Below the pieces are notes generated by a model. It saw nothing but the letters and a program-made list of their open reading frames with translations. It ran no database searches and had not been told where the DNA came from. Of a stretch of DNA of 64,000 nt, positions 1-11,154 are shown one piece after another. Source of the DNA: Anniella stebbinsi (lineage: Eukaryota > Chordata > Lepidosauria > Squamata > Anniellidae); assembly GCA_029215795.1 (NCBI GenBank), contig JARDYH010000003.1, forward strand, positions 89,312,609 through 89,376,608, written 5' to 3'. A program made the position numbers and the translations under genes. How positions within the stretch are numbered: position 1 is the first letter of the stretch; each line of letters starts with the position of its first letter.

Positions 1-505
1 ACACCATCATCCCAGGCAGAGGTGCAGGGCTGGAAACCCCGTGCTTTCTCTGCGTTGGGATTAGCCACCATCACCCTACAGCAGAGAAAGTGTGGCATTT
101 CTTTAAATGCGTTGGCAACTTGGCACCGTCGAAGCAGCCTCTGGCCTTTCTGTCAGGGATTGGGTGTTTCTTGGGTTGTCACTGATGCTCACTTTCAAAC
201 CCTAGGCATTAGTACTAGTCTAGGCAGGCCTCTCTCAGTGAGCAACATTAGGATCTGCTGCAAGTCGCACAAGAGAAATTGGCATCGATACTGTTGTGGT
301 GTTCTGGACATTGGAAGCCTCCAACCAGTGATTCTGTCCCACAGGGTCAGTTGTGGTGCAGTTTGCCCTGGGCCCTCAGCAGGACCAGGGTGAACAGTAG
401 ACGAACCCTCAGCATGGTGCATCTTTGTCCAGGTGGGAACCAAATTGGGGCAGTGTCTCTTTTCCTACTCTTATCTAATAAACCAGAGTGCCTTTGCGAA
501 TAGCC
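1..505. other. Unassigned single-copy-looking sequence
   Basis: No recognised gene or repeat. Short reading frames on both strands overlap one another and none resembles a known family. An AATAAA hexamer lies at 477-482, followed by a T/G-containing stretch, so this could be the 3' end of an old retroposed transcript or an LTR, but there is no poly-A tract or paired repeat in the window to support that. Confidence 0.3.
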
Positions 506-779
506 AAATGCATTCTGCTTACAAACTTTCCTAGCCAGCCATTATATCCCACCAAGAAAAAACACTCCTTGATGACCCAAGAAACGCACCTCACCTGGTC
601 TGGCCCTGATCCCCACCTTTCCATTGAAAAATGACCCCTTGGAGCATTCTTACCTTTCTCTCAGGAATGGGCCAAAAGAGCTTGTGTTCCAAATGGACAA
701 TGCACAGCACTTGTGGGCCTGATTTGGGGGATACTAAGTCTGTGTGTGTCCAACAGGACTGAGTAACAAGATGAGTCTA

Positions 780-1045
780 TGTATGTTTACTTGGAAGTAA
801 AACTTACTATGTTGAATACAGCTGACTCCTAGGTAAGGGTAAGTAGGATTTTAACCTTGCAGCCTGAATTTAGGCACACTTATTTAAGCAGCACTAAATT
901 CAATGGAGCATTTCCAAAGTAAGTGTGTTAAGAATGCAGCCTTACTTGGACGTAACCCACTCCATTGAATAAGCGAGTCTTACTTCTCGGCACACAGTGG
1001 GATTTACTTCCGAGTGAACAGGAATAGGATTGGGCTGCAACAGGA
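780..1045. repeat. Old palindromic interspersed repeat (TTACTT..AAGTAA type), two relics
   Basis: Two degraded copies (about 780-870 and 925-1045) of a repeat made of inverted blocks around the motifs TTACTTGGAAGTAA and GGATTTACTTCCGAGTGAAC, ending near GGATTGGGCTGCAA. Similar relics occur at about 4930-5290, 20530-20580, 23230-23345, 24480-24530, 41870-41965, 42290-42365 and 45345-45505. The pattern (a cytosine- or G-flanked AATCC/GGATT end, a central CATTGAATG-like palindrome, inner AGTAA blocks) is typical of an ancient, widely dispersed reptilian repeat. Class is uncertain; the internal symmetry favours a DNA-transposon origin. Confidence 0.5.
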
Positions 1046-1110
1046 GGCTATGAAGGGGAAAGCTAAATTGGACAAGACCAGCAAGAGCATGCATATAAAA
1101 GGTGCCCCCT

Positions 1111-1111
<1 letters not shown>

Positions 1112-1146
<35 letters not shown>
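1112..1146. repeat. (CA)n microsatellite
   Basis: About 17 uninterrupted CA units, followed by a short TATAT stretch. It produces low-complexity reading frames on the minus strand that are not genes. Confidence 0.95.
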
Positions 1147-1150
<4 letters not shown>

Positions 1151-2110
1151 CAAAGGAAGACAGCAATGAGTGAGCTACAGCGGCACAAGACAATAATTCC
1201 TCCTCCAGCTTTTACTTAGAATTATAATGCCAACTTCAGTTTTGGGGAGCCCTTGAGCCAGCCCAGTTGACCTCAACTGAATGGTGCCCAACTCCTTCTT
1301 GTCGCTGTCATGGCTGCCAAGTCACTTGCCCTCTTTCTCGGGGCCCAATCCGTACAATTGCTTAAAAGGAGACCACAAGGCAAATGTAGGATGCTCCTTC
1401 TTCCTGTCACTGCTTGCATGCTACGTGAGGGCAGGTAAACAGACCATGAGAGCAAGGAGGAAGAAAAGCAGGGACAAGAGGCTCTACAGGAGCTAGTTTT
1501 ACCTGGCTGGACCCTGGGGGAACTGCATGCAAGGAAGAGACTGGAGACCTCACGTTCAAGGCCCAGCCCAGATGAGTCAAGCAGCCTGAGTTGTCGGGTC
1601 ACTCAAACCCCTTGCCTGGGGTCGCAGATGAGTCCCTATACCACACTGCAGATGCAGATTCTTTCACATCCAATGCCCCCCAGGAATTAAGATAAAGACT
1701 AACCCAGTAAGAGAAGTGCTCACTTGGCTGCAAGGTGACTGTAGCTCCAGAGGCCTACTAGGAAGCAGGGGTCTACTCAAGAAGTGGAGGCACCAGCTGA
1801 TGATCAGGAAGTTGAGGATCTGCCTGGACCACCATAAAACCTCTCTGTAGCTCAGTTCAGCCAACACAATGACCACTGGTGGTTTTAGTCATCAACCGTG
1901 AGTTGAGCTGTCAACTATAGTTTGTGTCATCTGTCGGGCAAAAACCACCCCACGGTTGACTTTTTTTGTCAACCCCCCCTGGGAAACACAACCAGCTGCA
2001 GAATTGACTAGTCGCACAATCATTGGTTATTGTGTTGTCCAAAATGAGCCAGTGGAGTTTTTCCCCCGTTGAGTTGACTTTTTCGCCTGGCTTCAGAGTT
2101 CCCAGGCAAG

Positions 2111-3077
2111 GGGGGGAGTGGCTTCGGAGGAATGGAGTGAGGCCGGACACAGAATTGGAAAAAGAAGAATAAGGATTGTAGAGATAATACAAGATTTGAA
2201 GAATTAATTGAATCAAGAGAAAAGGGGAAAATAAAAATAAAAGAGGTTTGATTAGTGAAATATATAAAATTATGATAGAGGACGATGACCACCGAGATTC
2301 TCTTAAAATGATTTGGGAAGATGATTTAAAGGAACAAATTAATGATCTTAACTGGAGGAAGATTTGGGACGCAAGAATGTTAAAGTTATTGTCGGTTAGG
2401 ATAAAGGAGAATTATTATAAAGTAGCATGGAGATGGTATTTAACGCCAGTGAGATCTCACCAGATTGATAAAAAAAATTCTAAGAACTGTTGGAGGGGTT
2501 GTCAGGAGGTTGGAACTTGCTTTCATATGTGGTGGAGTTGTGAATATGTACAAAAATTTTGGAAAAGGGTGTTTAAAGAAATAAGCGAAATAACGGGAAT
2601 TAATGTGGAAATAAGTCCTAAATTGGCTTTACTATCAATATGGGATAAAGGAATAGGGGATACAAGTATGAAGGAATTGATTAACAACCTCCTGGCACCC
2701 GTTAGATTAATGATAGCTAAGAATTGGAAAGTTCAAGGGAAGTATACAATAGAAGAATGGTATAAAGAAATATGTGATATTGCGCTTAATGACAAGTAAA
2801 CGTGTAATTTGAAAGTAAGGAGGGGATTATCCAGGAAGAATGATTTTGAAAATATATGGAGTCCATTTTTGGAATTTGTATTAAGAAAGGGGAAAGGGCA
2901 CTCACCTTTGAAAGATTCTTTACAATTTTGGAAAGATGTATAATATAATTGAATAAATGTTGGTCTCCTGGGGGGAGGGGAGCACGGGGGGTAGTGAATG
3001 GGTTATGTATTGTACTTATGTTGTGTTTATGTTGTTTTTTAAGTTGAAAATAAAAAATAAAAAAATAAATTAAAAAA
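2111..3077 (+). mobile_element. 5'-truncated L1 (LINE-1) insertion with 16-bp target duplication
   Basis: The insertion is bounded by a perfect direct repeat, AGAGTTCCCAGGCAAG, at 2095-2110 and 3078-3093. It carries the C-terminal part of an L1 ORF2 (2212-2799), an AT-rich 3' untranslated region and an A-rich tail at about 3038-3077. Long exact target duplications, 5' truncation and a 3' A-tail are hallmarks of target-primed reverse transcription by L1. The GC-richer first 50 bases (2111-2160) do not read as ORF2 and may be a 5' rearrangement. Confidence 0.88.
2212..2799 (+). pseudogene. L1 ORF2 C-terminal fragment
   Basis: This is the last roughly 195 codons of an L1-type ORF2, encoding the cysteine/histidine-rich C-terminal region downstream of the reverse transcriptase domain. 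It reads open from just after a stop at 2209-2211 to TAA at 2797-2799. The diagnostic block is CWRGC followed by GTCFHMWWSC and a VQKFWKRVF segment, matching the C-x(n)-C-x(n)-H-x(n)-C arrangement seen near L1 ORF2 C-termini. The endonuclease and reverse transcriptase domains are missing, so the fragment cannot act alone. Codon use is strongly A/T-biased, as usual for L1. The lack of internal stops over about 195 codons suggests a relatively recent insertion. It is a broken copy, not a host gene. Confidence 0.85.
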
Positions 3078-3882
3078 AGAGTTCCCAGGCAAGAGCAGCC
3101 AAAACTGAGTGGCTGCTCTGCTATAGCCAGCACAACTCACAGAGGCTGCTGGGATAGCACTGGGAGGACTGAGGGAGGAGGGCATTTGACTGTGTGTCAG
3201 TCAAATGCTGTGTTGACTAGTAATCCACTCAACGCAAGCCTCAACCGCTCCACGGGGGCATGGCAACATGTCCTGTGGGGAGTACCCGCAAAAAAAAAAA
3301 CCCGTGAGTTGACTACTCAACCCACCATTGTCTAATGTGTTGTCTGAATGCAGCGTGTAACTGCTCAGCTTTGGCGGTTTAACTGTTCCCATTAGGCATC
3401 TCTTTGAGGCAACCTTACACCAATTTTTGCCTTCCTTGCCTTAAGCATTGTTGAGCTTCAGTTCCATCTTTTTACACTTGGTCTTGACTGGATCTACTTC
3501 AGTTGCCTTGTCTACCACGACCCACTCGCTTTGGTCTCAGATTGTTTGACCCCTGCTCTGACAGACTGAACTTGGACAGCTCTGTACATTGTGTGGGCTT
3601 CAGCAAGTACCCAACAAGGCTGACCCTTGACCCCACCACTACTGGATTGCTTCATCTGGAATTAATACTGCCTCTTTGGGTTCATCAGTTAGTCTTTAAT
3701 GGGTAGAAATCCATCAAGCACACAGCACTATCCTTCAGATCTCCATGAAAAAGAAAGATGAACCTATTCAATGTGTCTATCACACAACTCTTAATAGTCC
3801 CTGGGGAGAGGATAACAACTCTACCAGGAAGGTAAAGTAAGAACAGTGTAATTTGGAACCAATGTGATGTAAGAAGAATCCT

Positions 3883-3965
3883 GCTGGATCAGATGAAAGT
3901 GACACCTAACTGAGCATTGTCCTTCCAACAGTGGGGCCCCATTAAAAAAGGGGGATGACAGGCCC
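3883..3965 (-). repeat. LINE 3' remnant (GCTGGATCAG family)
   Basis: The block AATCCTGCTGGATCAGATGA, followed by a CAACAGTGGGG block, matches the better copies at 31019-31280, 41097-41230 and 60190-60700. On the minus strand those copies encode the end of a CR1-group LINE ORF. This copy is short and decayed. Confidence 0.55.
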
Positions 3966-4331
3966 ATACAAATGAGTCTTAGAAACAGAACTAATAGCTG
4001 TTTGTGTGTGTGGGGGAGGGGTTATCTGGAAAATTGCACAACTAGAAAAGTGTTAAATCACAGTTCCGGTGCAGCAGTCCCAATCTAATTCTCTGCCCCA
4101 GTCTAGTTGGGTTAATTATAATCCTATTTAAAATGTAGATATTCCTTGTTAAGTAAAATAGTACATTTATATGCTAACAACGATGATTCATTATATAATT
4201 GAATTATAAGTAAGGAAATGGTACAACCCCAGCACATAATACGTTTGGAATGTGGTACAGCTCCAACACAGCTTTGACTGTGTGCTGCACATTTCTAGTG
4301 CTATGCTAATTATCAATGGGCCTATTGTCGC

Positions 4332-4692
4332 CAGGGCCGTACAGAGCTGGTAATATGTCCAGGCCAGATGGGAGGTATGTGCCCCCCCATTCCAAACTGC
4401 TCATTAAGTATTTTTTTAATCAGTAGCACTGATTCAGTGCTAAATACATATATGAACCGGAATGATTTATAAAAAAAAGGCAATGGGAAGCACTTTTATT
4501 CAAGATGTAAGACATCACTTCTTCACATTCAGAATTTCACGACAGACGGCTTCTGCGCTCACTTCTCGATGGGCCACTTACACTACAGAAGCAGTAGTGT
4601 AAGCTAGGGGGGACCTCCTTATCAGAGTGCCCCCTCAAAATCGTGGCCCCCGGGCCAACTGGCCCCACTGGCCCCCCCTCTGCACAGCCCTG
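4332..4692. mobile_element. hAT-like non-autonomous element (CAGGGCYGTGCAGAG ends)
   Basis: Terminal inverted repeats CAGGGCCGTACAGAG and CTCTGCACAGCCCTG enclose 361 bp with no ORF. The flanks are ATTGTCGC (4324-4331) and ATTGTCAC (4693-4700), an 8-bp target duplication with one mismatch. CAGGG termini and an 8-bp duplication fit the hAT superfamily. The right 180 bp are homologous, in inverse orientation, to the left part of 27504-27969, including a small hairpin around a TACTGCTTC loop. Confidence 0.82.
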
Positions 4693-4929
4693 ATTGTCAC
4701 ATCATGATGGTTGTCACTGCCAAAGTCCTCCTCATTGGCCAGTTTTTTGTTGTGATTAAACATCCCAATCCAATGCCTGTTAATTCAGACATGCATCCTA
4801 CTATGTTCTGCGGCACCCACTTCCAAGTACGTGTTTCTAGGGTAGCATTGTTAGTCCCATTAAATGTAGCTGACATTTTACTCGTGAACAAAGTTTTGAA
4901 AGGATTCAATACTTTGATCTCAGTGACAG

Positions 4930-5290
4930 CTATAATATTATAGTCTACAATCCTTATCACACATACTTGAGAGTAAGTCTCAGTGAATTATGACTCTTTT
5001 CTATAAAAGGTTTTTAAAAAAACCACCCAAATATAAATCTTTTAAATAAATAAAATTCAATAGGATTTTCCTGAGTACCTATGCACAGGGTTATAACATG
5101 AATTCCATTCCTTTCAATGGGACTTGTGTACCCCCGCTATGCGTATTTACTTAGAATTCCCACTCCAGTGAACTGAACATACGTCCAAATTCCAGATGAG
5201 TGTGCTTGGAATTGCATCGTAACATCATTTCCATTGATTTCAATGAATTTTATTCCCAACTAAGGCTGGAATCCTGAGCTCAGACTACAA
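4930..5290. repeat. Old palindromic interspersed repeat relics
   Basis: Several decayed copies of the same TTACTT/AAGTAA-type repeat described at 780-1045, with blocks such as CTTTCAATGGGACTTGTGTA and GATTTCAATGAATTTTATTC. Boundaries are indistinct. Confidence 0.4.
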
Positions 5291-5299
5291 AAGAGAATT

Positions 5300-7500
5300 G
5301 CCCCTAAACCCAGGAAGATGGACAAAACAATAAATACCTTTAAAGTAACTCAACTTCCTTAAACGAAGGTGCTACTGATTCATCTTGTGCTGCATTCTTC
5401 TGAAGTGTAGCACTTAAACCGTCTAAAATGGAACTCATGTTGAATTAGAAGTCAAGGTGCAGGAGCTCAAGAAGACGGCAATGCAGAGAAGGCAAAAACC
5501 TGTTTCCCCCCCAGGGCCAATTTGAGCTTGACAGGAAGAAAATCCTTCTCGGCTCCAGTTCTGGCATCTAATCAAGCCTGTGCTGTCAGTTCAAATGATG
5601 GGTGGGGCATTCCTTCAGCTAGGCCTGACAAAGGCCCAATGGAAAGAAAACACACCTTGTCAGGGTTATCTGCTGCCTAGATTTCATAGAAATAATCCAT
5701 CTGTTTCTGAGTTGTACTACTTATTATATTATAAGACTTCTAGGCTAGGGTTCCCTAGAGGGATTTTTTTATTATTATTTTTTATTTTATGGAGAACCTG
5801 TCAGTCATGTGGGGCTTTAACCTACAGCCTGAAGGGGTTCAGTTCAAACAGTTTGAACTGAGCATAATGTACCAGTAGGCCTATTGTTGAGTCAAGAGGG
5901 TTGTCATTGCCATTGTCTTCTCTATTGGCCTTGAAGCTGAATTTGCAAGGGAAAAAAAAGACTGAAGTTAGACATGGAACTCCACTGATGAGTGCAGGGA
6001 ACATAGTCGAACAATAAACTCTGTGAAGCCAAGACTGAATCCTTGTGACATGCAGAAAGCTAGATGTCAGGGAGAAGACCTTTCAAAAGTATGGAAGACT
6101 CATGTGAGCCCTCACCCTTAGTCAGAAGCCTCCTTCACACAAAGCTTTGACACTTCAGAGTGATTTGAACTGGAGTTCCTATAGACCACAGCAACCCCCC
6201 TCCCTGGCCCTCAAGTCTACCCTGATGCTGAACCAAGTACCCCAGTGAGCACAGCTGGGAGAGACAGACTCTTCCCTGCTCTCCCACCCAGGTCTTGGTA
6301 ATGCAAGCCGTCTTGGCCACCTCATCTACTATTAGATCTTAGATGAGGGAGGTCTTATTTTGCACCGATCTGGCATTTAAAAGCAGCATCCGGAGACCCG
6401 AGGGCTGGCTGGTAGGGCAATGTGATGTGGATGTGAGGGGGACCAGAAAAAGGCACAGGCATTAACTGCCTGCGCCATGTTCCCCTTACCTAGCAAGTCC
6501 TCCTCACAATGCCATATCTCCCTCTACCCATCACTACACCGATTGGGCTCCCCTCAGATCCCCCCACTTGGCCCTGTATCCTCCCTCCCAGGCACATAAT
6601 TGCAAGCAGCAGGCAGCAGCTGGCACCCTCTCCTCCCCAGGCAGTAGGCCTCCCTCTCCTGCAGGTGGTAGCTGTCCCAGTCCCCTTCAGCCAGCCAGCG
6701 TATACATCCCTCCAAGGGAGGAGGACAGATGGCAGCAGTCCACAGCAGCTGGATCAGTACCTTGGGGCCTGGGCCTGCAGGGAGTGGCAGTCTGCCAGGC
6801 AGAAGTCTTCAGGGTGGTGGTGGTGGTGGTTAGGAAGAGGGATGCTGTGGGCAGAAAATGGTTTTCTGTGGCAGGCCATGGGCAAGATGTTTAAAACATA
6901 CACCAGGGGTGGGGAACATGTGGCCTGGAAGAATCTCCTCTTTTTGCCATCCCAAAAAGGTGGTGGTGGAATTTTGGTAATCTTTCTGGGTGAGGCAAAA
7001 ATGAAGGAGGTGGTGTCATGCATTCTGTCATGCAGAGGGCACATGGGGAGGGGGAGAAGCATAGTCACCAGCCGGACGTCATAGGGAGTGCTGCAGCAGT
7101 GAAACACAGGCAGCAAAGGCAAAGATATTGGAAAGTTTTGGTCTCCTGTTTCACCCCTGAAACTATGCCAGATTTCAGCCCCAGATACTTTTTAAACTTA
7201 AGCATTTATGCACTTCAGCAAGAGCATGTAAAGCTTTTATTATTATTTTTTAATCTTTTAATGTGCATTAACATGCCCATCAACTCACAAAGAGGCTGGG
7301 AAAATAGTGTAAAAATATTAATACAATGAGAAAAGAAAAATAATTGCAGAAGTAGATCTGGGGAACAATGGCCGTGAACATATGTGCAACGATTTGTGAG
7401 AAAGTGAGTAGAGGAGTGTTCAAAGACATTTTCTGCACTCTTCCAAATGGCAGCTTTTCGCCCTGAAAATCAAAAGTTTTTTAAAAATGGTGCCACAAAT
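5300..7500. other. Unassigned stretch, no gene recognised
   Basis: Mostly AT-rich sequence with a GC-richer block at about 6480-6870 that contains a short GTG repeat (6815-6832). Reading frames of up to 191 codons occur here, but they overlap on both strands, have proline/serine- or histidine-rich low-complexity composition and show no recognisable domain. Confidence 0.5.
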
Positions 7501-7509
7501 TTATACATG

Positions 7510-8160
7510 CATCTAATGTGCCTAAACTATTTTGCCATGATATGCACCCTGACCAGAAAATGGTCTGTCCATGACAATGCAGAGGTATTTGTCACCTCCG
7601 CCACAGATCCGTCTATTCAGAACTGAAAACAGTATTGAGGGTGTGACCTGCTGAATGTGTAGGTCCAGAGACCAATTGGAATAGGCCCATGTTTGTCATG
7701 GATGCCATGAATTCCCGAGCTGCACCTGACAAACCAGCCTTGAATGAGATGTTGAAGTCGCCCAGGACCAAAAGCCTGGGTGACTCCAACAGCAGCTCCG
7801 AGACCAGTTCCGTGAGCTCGGTCAGGAAGTCTGATAGGCAGCGGGGTGACCGGTACATAAACAGAATCCTTAGTCTATCCCTGGCCTTCAGGCTCAGGTA
7901 CACACACTCGATGTGATTCAATTCCTGGACAGGAAGTCTGGTCAGGTTAAGAGTGTCCTTGTAGACCACAGCTACTCCACCCCCACCCCCCACTTTCCCT
8001 CACCTGCTCACTAACACAGTACCCAGCTTGAAGGGCCTGGGCCCATGTGGGGCCACTGTCATCTCCCAGCCAGGTCTCCGTGAAGCATGCCAGGTCGGCC
8101 TCCTCATCTATAAAGAGTTCATAGATGATATTTGTTTTGTTTTGTTCCATACATGTTCAC
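7510..8160 (-). pseudogene. L2-like LINE endonuclease domain fragment
   Basis: Minus-strand remnant of an apurinic/apyrimidinic-type endonuclease domain from a non-LTR retrotransposon of the L2/CR1 group. This domain nicks target DNA to start reverse transcription. Visible motifs in order are ADLACFTETWLGD (catalytic-loop Glu in TETWL), the block YRSPR, LLVLGDFNI (conserved Asp and Asn) and GPTHSAGHTLNTVF, corresponding to the conserved TH...LD...(V/I)F end of the domain. The reading frame changes between about 7950 and 7990, so the domain is frameshifted. A stop follows FSSE at the 7613 end, beyond which the homology continues weakly as a SWTDHFLV-like block. No reverse transcriptase part is attached. 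It probably belongs to the same LINE group as 42880-44600. Confidence 0.8.
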
Positions 8161-9828
8161 TTGCATCAATAACATGATGCAAGCTTTTTCACTTACCTTT
8201 CAGTGGAAAGTTAACAGTGGGGTGTTATTGGAATTGGTGTAACTAGGCAGGCATAGTAATGTACCATTGGAATAGAAGTCACTTTCACAGAGAAATACAG
8301 CAGTTGTAGCACATTATGCAAAAATGTACACAACTACCATTAGTATTAATAAGTTCCCATATGCCCCAAGAGTACTGTAGAAGGAAACATTGAAATAGTT
8401 AAACTTCTTCCTGTGAGCTAGGAATGAAGAATTATAAAACCATATGAGACGTGACAGACCATGGATTCATTTAATTGAACAAGATACATTACAGAAAATG
8501 TTGAAAGGCTTTAAAAACTGATCAAAGAAATTCATTAGATTTATATATACAAGTCTAGGAAATTGGTGTGTGATCTGGCATTGCTCCACAAAGAAATTTA
8601 GTATCAAATAAAGTTAGTTGTTTACCAGTTGCAGTGCAATGGTTTAGATTTAAAATCTTGTTTTACCCTGGTATGTGGTTTTGAAAATAATCTGAGAATG
8701 TGCTGAGCAGATCGTTATTTATTTCCATTTCTGTGCACAATGTGTGCCACTATTTGAAATCCATAATAAGATGCTGGAGTTGAGCCTACATTTTGCAGAA
8801 GACTTTTTTTCCTGAGTACATTTCTGAGTTCTTTCTTTTTTTCACCTTGTTAGAAAAAGAAGGCCATTAAGGGGTGGGGTGGTTATTGTTTATGCTTTAT
8901 ATATTTTGTAAATTGCTTTGAGAGATTCAGTTGCCAGTGGGGGCAAGAAGTAAAACATACATTCTTAAGTAAAAATCATATTGTACCACAACTTTTGCTG
9001 ATACTGTCAGGCTGTCACCATTAACAAAGTTCCCAAACGTTTCAAACTATTTTAGCAAAGCGGTACATTCTGGCCCAGGCACAGAATGTCCAACAGCTGC
9101 ATGTGCAACTTTGAAGATCATATTACAGAAGCCGCACGAGTGCATTCATTTACAAAATGAGACTTTTAGATATCATTTAGAATTTGTTGAAAAGAAATTT
9201 ACACATCATGTTCACATGGTTTTTGGATAGGTTTTCCAGTCTTTCATGTATTCGGTTTCCACTGTGGCTTATTGGTGGTGATAGGTCAACGGAGACAAAT
9301 GTTGAAGGCAATAAGATCTAATATCAGTCAAGGAAGTCACCGTGACTGAGTTAGAGGTCATCCCACCTACATCAACATCAGCAAAAACATAATGAAATGG
9401 TCTGATGGGTGGTTTATACAACAGGTGGTCCCCATGCGATTCCCTCCAAAGGTGTAATCCACAGCCTGCAGAGTATTGTGTGGAGCATGAGTTGAATGCG
9501 TTGGTGCCTCCAGTTGAAAGCTGAGAACGTAGTGTGTCCATACTCACCCTGAATGCGCAAATCGCAATAGCTGCACCTAAAGCCCTCAAATAGTGGCACT
9601 TCTTCACATGACCATCATCCTTACATGGTCATGACAGGACCATGCACCTATCGGCAGCCTCTCATACCCTTACAGGCGGGCATGTGGGTCTGGAAGTGTG
9701 TTTTGCTTTTTTGTGAGGAAATGACAATAATGTCAACAGGCAAGAGTACTGATAATATTGAAATCCATTGTTGGAAAACTTTTTCCAGTTTATCTACATG
9801 ATGTACAGCAATAACCAGAAATGAACTA
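8160..9828. other. Unassigned stretch with a possible LINE tail
   Basis: AT-rich, no recognised gene. A segment at about 8880-8960 (TATATTTTGTAAATTGCTTTGAG) resembles the 3' untranslated end of some reptile LINEs, but it is too short to assign. The minus-strand frame at 9269-9607 has no recognisable domain. Confidence 0.4.
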
Positions 9829-11154
9829 CTGTTGGGCCGAAAATTTCAACCATTCCAATGTCGGCATTTCGGGGGGGGGGGGGGGGGAGAGAGAGAAACT
9901 AAAACTTGGGCGAAAGAGGCTGGGGGAGGTGAGAATTTTGGAGAATTTTCTCCTTCAGGGATAGGTTTTCCACATACCTTTTAAAATGTAACCAGTTGTT
10001 GAGGGGTCTTCTTTCTTTTTATTTTTTTTAAACACCCCCGGCATTTTCAAGAGCCCAGGGATGCTTACTGGATGCTTATTGGAGAGGGCAAAGTCACATG
10101 GTCTCCAATAGGCATTCACTAAGAACTTCTGGGTTCCTCCAAACACTGAGGGAAAGGAGGGGTGGTTTTTTTAAAACTAAAAAACTGGCTGTGACGCCCT
10201 GCCTGCACCTGTGACACTCACCAGGCTACACAACAGGGCTGTCCTCGCCACTCGCACTCAGGGCTTACTTCAAACCCCCCCCCCCCCCCGTGCTTATGAT
10301 GTGTTTGAGGGTTTAGGCTTACTGCTGCTGCTCCCATCCTGCCTTTATTCTTTTAGGCCCCATGGCTCCACAGCCCAGCACCCTAGCCCTCAAATCCCCC
10401 TTCTTCTGTCCGCTGCCACCAGTACCTTCCTCAGGTACACTTCTAAAGATCACACCAGTTGGATATAATTAACAAGATTTATTAACAGAAGTATATGTAT
10501 GTCAATAAGCGTGAAGGTTTCCCCAGGTATATACTCGTAAAGATTACAGGCACAATGCTTAATGGTTTCAGTACTTTATGTTCATAACATTTCAAATAGA
10601 AACTCACATTCTATGTTTCTCCTGCTTACTCTACCCACTCTGAACTACACTACACTCTTTCCCACCATCTAGTTCCACCAAAATAATAAAACACGTTGGT
10701 CCTTCCTAACCTCTAATCTAGTCAACAATAATTCTCTCTCTCACACACACACACTCTCCTCACACTCTCCTGTCAGCTCCAAAATATCTACCCAGCCACT
10801 CTCACACAGCCAGCCAATCCAGGCACTCCCCCACCACCATCCAATCAGCACTCACACATGAACTCCCCCCCCTTATGCTTACCCAGTTACAACATAACTG
10901 TTAGTCTATTTAACTTCCTTTATAGCATTTTATAAACAACTACTAACAATCTTTTATATACAAGGACCTCTAAAGTAGCTGAACATCACACTGGCTACAC
11001 TTGAAAAAGGTATGTGAAAACCCTGACCCTTTCCCCAAGGAGAAAATTCTCAGAATTCCCTATCCATCCCTGTGAAAGAAGGAGAAAAAACAATGCCTCT
11101 TTTGCAGGGAGAGAAAATATTCCTGAAAATAGGGGGCAGGATTCGGCCCAGCAC
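9829..11154. mobile_element. Foldback DNA element split by an LTR insertion
   Basis: The ends CTGTTGGGCCGAA (from 9829) and TTCGGCCCAGCAC (to 11154) are imperfect inverted repeats flanked by TA on both sides. Inverted arms (AAATTCTC/GAGAATTT blocks, GGTATGTGAAAACC against GGTTTTCCACATACC) fold on each other. A related copy at about 15590-16045 matches the left arm closely: shared ACTTGGGCGAAAGAGGCTGG, TTTTCTCCTT and ACATACCTTTTAAA blocks. The LTR at 10190-10990 sits inside the element. A poly-G run at 9871-9887 interrupts the left arm. Superfamily is uncertain; a TA duplication would suggest Tc1/mariner-like mobilisation, but a 2-bp match is weak evidence. Confidence 0.65.
10190..10990 (-). 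mobile_element. Solo-LTR-like insertion, 801 bp, 5-bp duplication
   Basis: The insertion starts TGTGACGCCC and ends GAACATCACA on the + strand, so it has TG...CA-type termini with TGTGA/TCACA inverted ends. CTGGC directly flanks it at 10185-10189 and 10991-10995. The empty site is visible in the paralogous element at 15880-15895 (AACTGGTTACATTTAAAAAG), which corresponds to the joined flanks here and confirms both boundaries. On the minus strand there is an AATAAA polyadenylation signal (complement of 10478-10483) and a TGGTGGCAGCGG block. No internal gag/pol sequence is present. A 5-bp duplication suits Gypsy-like or retroviral-type LTR elements; the family is not identified. Confidence 0.72.

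Larger units (their letters stand above)
1880..3354. mobile_element. Foldback DNA element split by an L1 insertion
   Basis: After removing the L1 at 2111-3077 the remaining sequence is a repeat rich in inverted GTTGACT/AGTCAAC blocks. Its right end, TGTTGTCTGAATGCAGC at 3338-3354, matches (reverse-complemented) the left end of the element at 35256-35784, and internal blocks match too: the ATGGTGGGTTGAGTAG segment, GGGTACTCCCCAC, the CATTTGACTGACAC block and the GCTATCCCAGCAGCCTCTG block. The left boundary near 1880 is approximate and no target duplication could be read. This is a non-autonomous DNA element judging by its inverted-repeat structure; superfamily unknown. Confidence 0.6.

Noticed and set aside
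2020..2292. 90-codon minus-strand ORF
   Set aside because: Antisense to the junction of the foldback and the L1; phenylalanine-rich product of A-rich L1 sequence.
6509..7084. 191-codon plus-strand ORF
   Set aside because: Proline/serine/tryptophan-rich translation of a GC-richer block with competing frames on both strands and no recognisable motif.
9871..9887. Poly-G run as a G-quadruplex candidate
   Set aside because: A single homopolymer in a transposon arm; length may be an assembly artefact and nothing nearby suggests function.
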